From Dermatemys mawii (Eukaryota > Chordata > Testudines > Dermatemydidae): a stretch of DNA of 64,000 bases. Every line of letters starts with the position of its first letter. Positions within the stretch are counted from its first letter, which is position 1. The position numbers and the translations under genes are program-made. The notes under the pieces are model-generated. The model was not told the origin of the DNA and ran no database searches. It saw only the letters and a program-made list of their open reading frames with translations. The stretch is taken from assembly GCA_007922305.1 (NCBI GenBank), contig ML677328.1:8020540-8084539 (forward strand). Reading direction: 5' to 3'. Positions 24,660 to 34,559 of the stretch are shown piece by piece.

Positions 24660-25670
24660 TCACCATGTATCATTTACTTTGTATTCTGTGAAAATAAGAG
24701 AGACAGGCATAGCAAAAAAAATTGCTAAGCATTTCACTTTTTCTAATACGTTCTTATTGAGTTTACTTGAGAGCTTATGCCTCCTCCTTTAGCCTCACTG
24801 AACTGGGACAGTGATTATGGAGTGAAATCTACCCTTAAAGCAACCAGTGTTATCAGAGTGAATTAGCAGGGCCTGCTGCTGAGCTGGATTTATTTTGCCT
24901 CCCTGTAAGCTCCAATGCCATAGATCTCCCATGCTGCCTGAACCATCCTTGTATACACTTTACTTATAAACTTTTGAGCTACTGGAGTGTGCTGTCGGAG
25001 CCTAGTGACAGTGAGATTTCCCTGGGCCTGCTCTAAGCAAAAAACTTAGGGGAAAAAAACCCACAAATATGACTCATGTTGCTGAAAATTGTATATTTTG
25101 CTGGCAGACGGGACATTTAGAGTAAGAAACCTGCTCTCAGGGACCTGTGTACCTTCATCACTGCAGACTTTAGGGAACCTGTGATAGATTATATAAGACA
25201 CACAGGCTACAAGAGCAAATATATAGGGCTAAATATCATGTTTGCTATCTGACTCAAGAAAGAAGTGGCACCCCCTGAGGAACAGATGAGGGAATTAATT
25301 GTGATTCTTACACCCCATTGCTCTGGACGTGGGCCGAGTACGTTACCTCACTGTTTTTCACGGAGCAGCTTATGTGCCCAGCCAGGTAACCTCAGCAGCG
25401 AGTGAGTGAGGCAGAACCAAAGCTCATGCCACTGCCTACTGTTCTCTTGCCTTGCATCCTTCCTTACCACCTAGACTCTCCCTTCTCATCTCCTTCTGGA
25501 GCATATCCATCTGACACTCCCTTACCTTTTAGAGACTGGCTTTCTCACCACTAACTTTTCCTGAGGAGTCCATCCCCCAAAGGATCTTACCTTTCCTTCC
25601 ATTGTTTCCCCTCGGTTCACTCATCTACCTCTCTGGCTCTAAGCTGCAGATTTTTAAAAGGTGTTTTAAT
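24660..25670. other. Intergenic sequence without recognised features
   Basis: Mixed composition, no frame over 70 codons of interest, no identified repeat. Confidence 0.45.
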
Positions 25671-25674
25671 CATT

Positions 25675-25795
25675 GCACTGCTCACCATTTCAGTGCTTAA
25701 CTGACTTAGAAGCCTATGTCCCACTAACTCTCAGTGAAACTTAGGCTCCTAAATTATGCACTGAAAGGCTGAGTTGAGCAACACCTAAAGTATCT
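25675..25795. repeat. 'CTTAACTGACTTAGAAGCC' palindromic repeat
   Basis: 'tgcttaactgacttagaagc' and 'ctaactctcagtgaaactta' with 'ggctcctaaat' are the two arms of the repeat also present at 8890-8980. Confidence 0.5.
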
Positions 25796-26744
25796 TTGCA
25801 AATCTGTACGCCTAAATGCCTCTAAGGAGGCAGCATCCTCTGTCGCCTCTTCGTAACAATAGCCCTGAGAGGCCATCTCCCACGTATCTGGAGGATCTAG
25901 GATTAGGGTTGCTGCCTTCTAGTTGGGCAGAAACTCAGATACCTATATACAAAGCCATGACCTTTTTATATTGAAGCAATAAAGGAACCTTCCCACTAGT
26001 GACTGGTGAAGGACATGTGTAGGCGCTACAATTTGGAGGACAGCAAGTGAATTGGACACCGTTTACCAGATGGTGAGGGAGAAGAAGTGTAAAAGGGATC
26101 AGGAGGAGAAACTGAAGAATTGGCTCTGGGAACATAAAGGGTTACAGCACAGTGGGATCTGGGTACCCTGCAATCTTGTTCAGAGCTGTTCTTGATGTGG
26201 CCCTTTAGTGGCACATGACTGAAGGGATAAAAATGGGGCGGGAGAGGGAATGGTCAAGGGGAAGCAAACCATTTTCATGGTCATTCTTCTAACCTGATTG
26301 TGCCTCTCACATAGTTGCTGAGAAGTTGCTGAGAAGTTACACTCCTGGCTGAGATTGTGAAGATTTATTTACTTTTTTTAAAAAAAGCCAGTCAAAAGGC
26401 GTTAAACCAGATTCCACACCTTGACCATTCATCATCCAAGAACCAGAATGAAGTCACTCTCTCTTCCACTGTCTGCCATAATAATCAGGAGAGAAAAAAC
26501 AAAGACATTCAGAGTATGGTTAACTAATTTTAAAAAACAAAAATGTTTCCCTAATCCTAAATTATATATTTTCTCTTTTTGGAGGGGTAGCATGGGATCA
26601 GGAGTGTTATTTTCTTAGAGAATAAAATCACACATGAGAATTTGATGCTTATGAAAGTGAAAGACTAGCAGCACAGATTACAATCAGCCAGCATATGCAG
26701 GAACCGTGCAAGTTTTCCCTCCACTATTACTTGTAGTTTTAGAG

Positions 26745-26975
26745 TAGCACATAGCGGACCCAAAAACATTGGAACATCTTTGTTCTAAGAACTGTACAAA
26801 CACACACAGTAGAACAATCCCTGCCACAAATAGACAAGAAAAACAGGGTGAGATGGGAAAGACACAAAGTGGAGTAACTTGCCCAACGTGACACAAACAG
26901 GCGAGTGGTAAATCCAGAAAAAGAAACAACATCTGAGTTAATTCCAGGCCAGTGCCTACCCACTAAACACTGCCC
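26745..26975 (+). repeat. MIR/L2-like repeat
   Basis: 'aagaactgtacaaacacaca', 'aatccctgccacaaatagac', 'agtaacttgcccaacgtgac', then 'ttccaggccagtgcctaccc' and 'actaaacactgcc' follow the order of the MIR-like family, including the 'cttgcccaaggtcaca' type block. Confidence 0.6.
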
Positions 26976-26979
26976 TTGT

Positions 26980-28440
26980 GTGAGCACTACTGGACCTTTC
27001 TTGAGCAGAGACTTTCACAGCCACAAAGATCCAGAACCAAGACAGAATGTGAGCCAACTAATTTTCACCTGTAAGCATCAAGGTTTAATACTAGAACTCC
27101 TGAAGTATATATTCAGCAGTTTTAATCAAGTATTTTAAAACATAAGCCCAAGATCTGTGCCCTTTTCTGTATTCCTCCCAAATCTTTTCAATATAGGTTA
27201 GTGTTACCCATGTTCTCCCCACTGACTATGAACATGGTGATGTTACAGTGATCGTTACAGGATTCTTTTAGTCACCATGCAATCCAGAATCGAAGAAATC
27301 TGGATTGGAGTAAGACATATGAGGGGAAAGGTGACTGATAAATGCAGCTGATTCTTATATAGAGAGGTTTTATACTGTGACCTCTGTTGTCCCATGCATG
27401 ACAACGGAAACAGTTATCTTCTCCAGCCCATGCTGGTTATTAATATTGCTAAAAAACTAGAAAATGAGAAAGAATTCATTTGCTATCTTCATTTAAATAG
27501 GAAATGTGCTTCTAAACCATGTTGCCTATAATCAGGTATTATGTGCATGTTTTAAAGTTGTTTTTAGTAATGAGAACTCCCCTTTGCTGTTCTCCCCTTC
27601 CCCCCCAAAAATAGTTTATGACTATAGCTGAGATAACCTACTTCAAAATTCCTGCTTTGATGCATTAAACATAATTTCTTGCTTGCTGTTTTCCATCATG
27701 ACAAACAGCATCATTATAGTTGACATTTACCTTTTTCCACAGTATTTCTGTCATCAATTAAGAATGAACCATTAGATTAGATGACATGACAGGGAAGAAG
27801 GCAACTAACATGATAAATTATTTGTAGTGGTTTAAGATAATTCAATTTTGCCTGGAAAGTACCTGAAATTAAAATAAAGAACCTATTTTTCTCAGCTAAA
27901 GCTGGATTTCAGAGCTACTTTTCCACTTACCATCTACGCTGTATAGCCACCTCAAAAGCTTGTAAAGGCCACACAGCTGTTTCATTTAAAAAAAAATCAG
28001 ATTGATATGAGAAAGTCTAAGATTCACTAGAAAATGTGCAATTCTAACAAAATTTTACCCATAACCACTTCCCTATCCATCCCCACATTATCTTCTGATT
28101 ATCACTGGTCTACAATTTTTTAGAAGTCGTCTGCTTCAGAGATAAAATGTGATATTTATTATGTATTGCGATGTACTGAATTTAAATATGACAATTAAAA
28201 CAAATGATTGGCTACTGTTTCTAAGATATTTAAGTTTTTACATTTTATGTCTATGTATATTGTGTAGATAGTAGAGTTTTAATCATAAATTGTAAACCTA
28301 GGTCTTTTCATGTGTTTATGGTTGCTTTACATGATAATATTTCACCTGTCCTGTTTATGTAACACTTTAAAAATCAACAAAAGGGTTATATAAATCAAAT
28401 GTATTACGAAACAGACAAAAAACTATTATGTACATAGTTT
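26980..28440. other. AT-rich sequence 3' of the transposase-like gene
   Basis: No frame or known repeat. The part next to 28445 may belong to the same mobile element as the pseudogene, because its 3' non-coding sequence and end must lie here; I could not find a terminal repeat matching the other side. Confidence 0.4.
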
Positions 28441-28444
28441 AGTC

Positions 28445-30139
28445 CTATTCAGTGTCTACTCGGCGCTTCTTGGCTTGTCTCTTGTATTCATTAAATGGAG
28501 CATCTCTTGTCACTGTCCAGCAATAGTCTGCAAGCGTTGCTGGGCTCCATTTGCCCTGATAGCATTTCTCCATTGTTGCAATGTCCTGGTGAAATCGCTC
28601 ACCATGCTCGTCGCTCACTGCTCCGCAGTTCGGTGGAAAAAAATCTAGATGAGAGTGCAAAAAATGTATCTTTAGTGACATGTTGCAACCAAGGCTTTTG
28701 TATGCCTTGAGGAGGTTTTCCACCAACAACCTGTAGTTGTCTGCCTTGTGGTTTCCGAGAAAATGTATTGCCACTGACTGGAAGGCTTTCCGTACCGTCT
28801 TTTCCTTGCCACGCAGTGCATGGTCAAATGCATCATCTCGAAGAAGTTCATGAATCTGAGGACCAACAAAGACACCTTCCTTTATCTTAGCTTCACTTAA
28901 CCTTGGAAATTTTCCACGGAGGTACTTGAAAGCTGCTTGTGTTTTGTCAATGGCCTTGACAGCGTTCTTCATCAGATCCAGCTTGATGTGTAAGGGTGGT
29001 AACAAAATCTTCCTTGATTCAACAAGTGGTGGATGCTGAACACTTTTCCTCCCAGGCTCCAATGACTGTTGGAGTGGCCAATTTTCTTGATGTAGTGGGA
29101 ATCTCTTGCACGACTATCCCATTCGCAGAGAAAACAGCAGTACTTCGTGTATCCAGTCTGCAGACCAAGCAAGAGAGCAACCACCTTCAAATCTCCACAA
29201 AGCTGCCACTGATGTTGGTCATAGTTTATGCACCTCAAAAGTTGTTTCATGTTGTCATAGGTTTCCTTCATATGGACTGCATGACCAACTGGAATTGATG
29301 GCAAAACATTGCCATTATGCAGCAAAACAGCTTTAAGACTCGTCTTCGATGAATCAATGAAGAGTCTCCACTCATCTGGATCGTGAACCATGTTGAGGGC
29401 TGCCATCACACCATCCATGTTGTTGCAGGCTACAAGATCACCTTCCATGAAGAAGAATGGGACAACATCCTTTTGACGGTCACGGAACATGGAAACCCTA
29501 ACATCACCTGCCAGGAGATTCCACTGCTGTAGTCTGGAGCCCAACAGCTCTGCCTTACTCTTGGGTAGTTCCAAATCCCTGACAAGGTCATTCAGTTCAG
29601 CTTGTGTTATGAGGTGTGGTTCAGAGGAGGAGGATGGGAGAAAATGTGGATCCTGTGACATTGATGGTTCAGGACCAGAAGTTTCATCCTCTTCCTCTTC
29701 CTCGTCTGACTCAAGTGAGAATGAATCTGGTGCATCAGGAACCGGCAGTCCTTCTCCGTGGGGTATTGGGCGTCTAGCTGATGGAATGTTTGGATAATGC
29801 ACAGTCCACTTTTTCTTCTTTGACACGCCTTTCCCAACTGGAGGCACCATGCAGAAGTAACAATTGCTGGTATGATCTGTTGCCTCTCTCCAAATCATTG
29901 GCACTGCAAAAGGCATAGATTTCCTTTTCCTGTTCAACCACTGGTGAAGATTTGTTGCACAAGTGTTGCAGCATATGTGTGGGGCCCACCTCTTGTCCTG
30001 ATCTCCAATTTTGCAGCCAAAATAAAGGTGATTTTTTTTTCTTAACCATAGTGGTTATACTGCACTTTTGTGATGCAAAAGTCACTTCACCACAAACATA
30101 GCAGAAGTTATCTGCTCTGTTCACACAAGTACGAGGCAT
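28445..30139 (-). pseudogene. Transposase-like gene of an unclassified multicopy family, two frameshifts
   Basis: Read on the minus strand, one coding region runs from ATG at 30139 to a stop at 28445, 565 codons' worth of sequence in three pieces. Piece 1 opens MPRTCVN with a CYVC pair; a second Cys cluster (HICCNTC) follows after a frame change, together a zinc-binding pattern. Then come SNCYFC, an acidic Ser/Glu tract, FIDSSKTSLKAVLLHNGN, CGDLKVVALLLGLQ, CCFLCEWDSR, IKEGVFVGPQI and SDEHGERFHQD, ending near LADYCWTVTRD. I recall this layout from intronless, many-copy proteins of insects, hydra and reptiles. The Asp/Glu positions suggest an RNase H-fold transposase, an inference only. Breaks: one extra A in an A9 run at 30032-30040 and one missing base near 29080-29086. 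No in-frame stop interrupts the pieces, so decay is recent or the breaks are assembly errors. Confidence 0.85.
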
Positions 30140-30256
30140 CTCTGCTCACTTTGGCTAAACAGAAATGTGTCCCTTTGCAAAATCAAACACTGACAAATAA
30201 GAGAGCACGACACTGTATGATTTCTAGAGCTGATATAGAGCAATTTGTTCAGCAGA

Positions 30257-30358
30257 GTGATGTAAGCTTCGTTATGATTGCATCATCCATGACTTCTAGG
30301 AATAACATGATGCAATTCATATCATGTATGACGCAATACCAGCTTCAGATTGCATCAT
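30257..30358. promoter_or_regulatory. Phased ATGATGCAAT repeat array upstream of the transposase-like gene
   Basis: The 10-mer atgatgcaat or its complement occurs at 30277-30286 (complement), 30307-30316, 30328-30337 (one mismatch) and 30349-30358 (complement); a weaker copy, gtgatgtaag, is at 30257-30266. Start-to-start spacings are 20, 30, 21 and 21, close to whole helical turns. It lies 118-219 bp upstream of the start codon. It could be a promoter element or a subterminal transposase-binding array. Confidence 0.6.
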
Positions 30359-30660
30359 TCATTGTTTTGCCTGAAAAGCAAGTACTGTCCAAACCCAGTC
30401 ATAGATTTATTCATAGATCCAGTCACAGATGTATTTTAGTCATTTCTGGTTTAAATTGAGATCCCTTCCCTTTATAACTCACTTATCCTCCACCATTCCC
30501 ATGTCAAGGTTCGTATATACTGACCCCATAACATATCTTGAAAACTAGAGCCAATCAACAATTTTAAGCATCATTTTCATTCTCAGTGACCCAGAATTAG
30601 TAAAGTTTGACTACATTTATTTCAGAAGCATTTTGGCTGTAGAGCAGTGTTATGACCTAC
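30359..30660 (-). mobile_element. Probable 5' non-coding part of the same element
   Basis: Sequence up to about 30660 ('ccccataacatatcttgaaa', 'ctagagccaatcaacaattt', 'gctgtagagcagtgttatga') is what I recall accompanying this gene in other turtle copies. It includes a short tandem, ccagtcatagat (30395-30406) and ccagtcacagat (30419-30430). The outer end and any terminal repeat are not defined. Confidence 0.4.
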
Positions 30661-30669
30661 TTTTCCTTC

Positions 30670-31830
30670 ATGTCTACTTACTTGATTTGGAATTAAAAAT
30701 AAGTTAATTTTGAAAAGAAAAAAATACTGCATTTTCTGTTTTGCTAGGTTAAAACTTACTCCATAGTGACAAAGTCAAGCTGATATGTTATTTCTGTTTT
30801 TAATTATTTCCATTTCCTATTTGGTTTAGCTCTCTAGAATCTGCATCTGTACCATGTCCATCACACAAACATAATCTAAACTGGCTTCCAGGTTACATGA
30901 TTGTTATTGCCACCTGTATCATCCTTTGAATTCTTTCTGCTCACCCTCTTTAATCTTTTAGTCTCCAGGTTATATGTTTTTGTGTTGTCTTAAAATCACA
31001 TAAAATTAAAGAGAACAATGTAATATAAAATCTTTCCGACCATCTGCACTCTGAGTGGAACGGGAGAACAACCTTACCATAGGGGATTGTGCTATATTAC
31101 CCCCAATATATTATCCTTCCTATTTCAGCCTCATGGTTCATTCTGTATGACAAAGTTGTAGCTATACTTAAAATCTTTAACTTCACTAAGTGCTGAACGG
31201 ACACCATCAACATTTTAATACCCCAGCAATTAATAAGAACGTAACTTCAAAAGATCATTGCAAAATCTCATTTTAAAATTCATGAAAGCAAACTATTGAC
31301 AATAAACTTTGTGAGTGACAAGATTCTGAACAATTATAAGACATTTATCTGCAAAATGAGCTGCAGATCTCATCACTGTACAGCACTTACGCTGGTCATT
31401 TGGCAGTGGAAAAAGAGGGGGCTCGCTAAGTAAGCAAAAATGTATGCCAACGCATGTATCACAATGTAATATAGCAAAACTTGAAAGCTTTCTGAGACCA
31501 GAGGCCAAAGGCCAAGTGTTTCTAAGCACTGAAAAGTACTCTTCTTAAACTATTTAGAGAACTTTTCAACAAAGTATAAGATAGTCTCACAGCCATAGGA
31601 AGTTGCCAGCAAATTATTCTCATGATTAAGCATTTGTGTGACCACAATTACATGTCTGAATCCCAGTGGACATACTTCGGGGGCACAGTGTAGGCACCTC
31701 TTAAAATCTTTAATCCATTTGGTCCTAAATGTCTTTCGCTCGTGTGTAACATTATAACAATGTTTTTCTACAGCATCTTTCATCTGAGCATCAGAAAGTG
31801 CTCCAAGAACCCTGAGTTATGCCTCACTAT
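30670..31830. other. Intergenic sequence without recognised features
   Basis: AT-rich; frames of 77-78 codons on the minus strand at 31293-31783 have no recognisable similarity. Confidence 0.5.
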
Positions 31831-31840
31831 ACCTCTAAGG

Positions 31841-32364
31841 CAGGGGTGGGCAAACTATGGCCCATGGGCCACATCTGCCCCTGCTTTCCCCCCCCCCCCC
31901 CCCCCCCAAGCTTCAGTGCGCTGCGCAGGCAGCACTCTGGAGGGGCAAGGCAGTGTCTCTGGCTCCACACAACTACCAGCCACGCCACTGAGCGGCATAA
32001 TAAAGGAGCTAGAGCTGGGGGGTTGCATAACAGGCGGGGAGTCCCAGGGGGGTAGTCTGGGAGGAGGCAGGTTTGGATGGGGGTGTGGGAGTCTTGGGGA
32101 GTCTGTTGGGGGTGGGGAGGTCCCGGGAGGGGTAGTTGGGGACAAGAAGCAGGGAGGTTGGATGGGGCCCCTGGGGGGTCTTGGGAGGGAGCAGTCAAAG
32201 GACAAGGAGTGGGGGGGGGTTTGGAAGTTCTGAGAGGGGCAATCGGGGGCAGGAAGTGGTCAGATGGGGGTGGGGCCAGGTTGTTTGGGGAGGCACAGCC
32301 TTCCCTACCCGGCCCCCCCTGTATTTATGTGGCCCTACGGCCAAAAAAAGTTTACTCACTCCTA
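31841..32364. mobile_element. hAT-type non-autonomous element, G-rich
   Basis: Left TIR CAGGGGTGGGCAAACTATGG; the reverse complement of the right end is TAGGAGTGAGTAAACTTTTT. The flanks ctctaagg (31833-31840) and ctctaaag (32365-32372) match at 7 of 8 positions. A 20-base C run is at 31888-31907 and a long plus-strand G-rich tract at about 32030-32285. Open frames of up to 163 codons in this block are by-products of stop-poor composition. Confidence 0.85.
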
Positions 32365-32374
32365 CTCTAAAGGG

Positions 32375-34430
32375 GAGAACTTAGTTATTCTCCATCCCCT
32401 CCCATTTGGTGTGTGAGGACATTGAAACACATAGCTCAAGGGAATAGATTCTGATCCCCTTATATACATTAAGTAACACTTTACTCCTTGGATAATCACA
32501 GTGAAATAAATGGGAGTTCTTGAGATGCTAAATACTGCTGAATGTGATATCAGAATACAGTCCTAAGTGACTATGAGTTAGTACAGACCCAGATTCTGAG
32601 GTTCCAGTCTATCAAAAACACATTCCATCCTTAACTATAGCAGAACACTTTAGGAAAAATATTGTATAAAAAACATTTTCAACCAGGCGATGTCTTGGCT
32701 GCACTTGGAAGGCAGCAAATTGCCTGAGGATTTATAGTTTGTCAGGATTTTAAACAGAGAAAGACGCCCCAAATGCAATTTAATCACTAAATGTCTGCAG
32801 GATCAGGGCCTACCACAGATACCCAACTTTATGCATATGAGTAATCTCATTTATGTTGACAAATTGCTCATGAGCAAAAAGTTAAGTATATCTTTGCAGG
32901 ATGTGGCCCATCTATTGCTACTGATTTTATATGAAGTTCCTGGTGGGACTTCATAGCGTCTTTCCCTTTCTAGTGTCAAAACTGACTGGAACAATATTAT
33001 TTTGGAATGGGGGTCTTTTTGGTTAGAAGGAGCTTAAGGCTTAGAACAGGGTGTCAGGGTTGAGAGTTTAACTAGTTAGGAACTTCACAAAAACACTAGG
33101 AAAAACATCAACTCTGGGCAGAACTTCTAGGCCCAGTTTAGTGTCATGCTAATTAGAGAGAAGAGTCTGGTTTCAAGCTAACCCTGAGAAGGAGGTGGCA
33201 GCTGTGTCTTCAGAAAGGAGGGTGACTTATAAAAGACTACCAAATTTGGATACAAAACTTTAGTCAGCTCATCAAAGGCATTACACATGTAAAGAAACAT
33301 CATCAAACTGCAGGAAAAAAAGAACTTAAAAAAAAACCAATTAAGGAACTAAACAACAAGCCTGATCAAGTTTCTTCTTTTATCAAGGTATGTGTAAAAT
33401 GAGAACTATTTCAGTATCAAGATCAAAATTTTATTAGAATGGATGTGAGAACCGGAATTATCCAAGCCCTATTAGAATCATATGTACCAGATTACCCATA
33501 TTCTGCTCATTGGAAAATGGGAGCCATCTTTTTTTTTAAAGTGGGATCTGGGCGGACTTATCAAATAATACATATCTTATCAGAAAGAGACAGAAAAAAG
33601 TAGTTTCATATCTGAAGTGTGAATTTCAGAATATCTGACACAGAAAAAATCCCCCAGAACCAGAAAGACCTGAACTGCAATATAGTGATTTTATCCTGCC
33701 CCTTTCCCCCAAATTGGAGACCAAGTACACAAGCATAAAAAATGGAGGCATTCCCTATTTAATAACAGACTGCAATTCAGCACAATTAGTGGGTGCCTCT
33801 ATTTTAAACAGTGAAAGTCAAAATCCAGTATACAGTTAAACATTATCTGTTGTGGGATGGTAAGTGGAAATCCATTGTTAAATCAGAGAGAAAGTTAACT
33901 TGTTTCTTGGAGACTCCAACAGGCAAATTGTAAATTCCATTTCTGTTTCAGTAAAGGTAAGTGTTTAAATGCCACTGTGCATCTATGAACAAACTTTTGA
34001 GGATCATTGCCATTTATCTTTCATTCAAAAGTATACAACACACTAAAGTACAACAGGTTAGACAACAGTGTCTCTTAGCCACAATCTTGCAAGCTCCTCT
34101 GGGTGAACCCTAATATGAAAGCCCACTGACAAGTTACAGAGGCCCTCTGCATATGGGCAGCTGCTTTTACCCACACAGATTTGATTTCAGGATTTGGGCC
34201 TTAGGCTGCTGTCAAGCCCAGAAGGAAGGCAATTTTCTGCCTCATGCAAGCACAAGAAGGCTTCGTAAGCCAATTGTATATCCAGATGAGTTTCTTGTTG
34301 TTTGTCTAACATGAAATGTGACTAGGAGAGCTGAAAATAAACACCCCATCTTTGAATAGTTCTATCACAGAAAGAAACCCTGTCCCACTGTCATGATGCC
34401 ATATATGGAATTAGTGTATATTAAATAGAA
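32375..34430. other. Intergenic sequence without recognised features
   Basis: No frame over 60 codons. The stretch 32990-33250 has LTR-like composition but no matched ends, so it is left unassigned. Confidence 0.45.
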
Positions 34431-34435
34431 GCATC

Positions 34436-34555
34436 AGTGGGTAGCCATGTTAGTCTGCAGTCACAAAACAAAAGGAGTCCAGTGGCACCTTAAAGACTAA
34501 CACTTATTTGGCCATAAGCTTTCATGGGTAAAAAGCTCACTTATTCATATGCATT
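34436..34555 (-). mobile_element. Retroposon fragment with a hammerhead-ribozyme-like motif
   Basis: On the plus strand it reads 'gggtagccatgttagtctgc', 'agtggcaccttaaagactaa', then 'gccataagctttcatgggta' and 'aaaagctcacttattcatat'. On the minus strand the distal half has the order of a type I hammerhead: a core like CTGATGA (here ATGAATA), a GTGAGC/ACCCAT stem around a T-rich loop, an intact GAAA, then GCTTATG. The intact family consensus, as I recall it, has CTGATGA and a perfect stem. Penelope-like elements are known to carry such minimal hammerheads. This copy is catalytically broken. It shares sequence with the insertion at 6099-6197. Confidence 0.65.
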
Positions 34556-34559
34556 ACAC

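Noticed and set aside
29489..29797. 102-codon plus-strand Ser-rich frame
   Set aside because: It is antisense to the acidic Ser/Glu tract of the transposase-like gene.
31742..32233. 163-codon plus-strand frame and minus-strand Pro-rich frames
   Set aside because: They fall within the G/C-run interior of a hAT element and have repetitive Gly or Pro composition.
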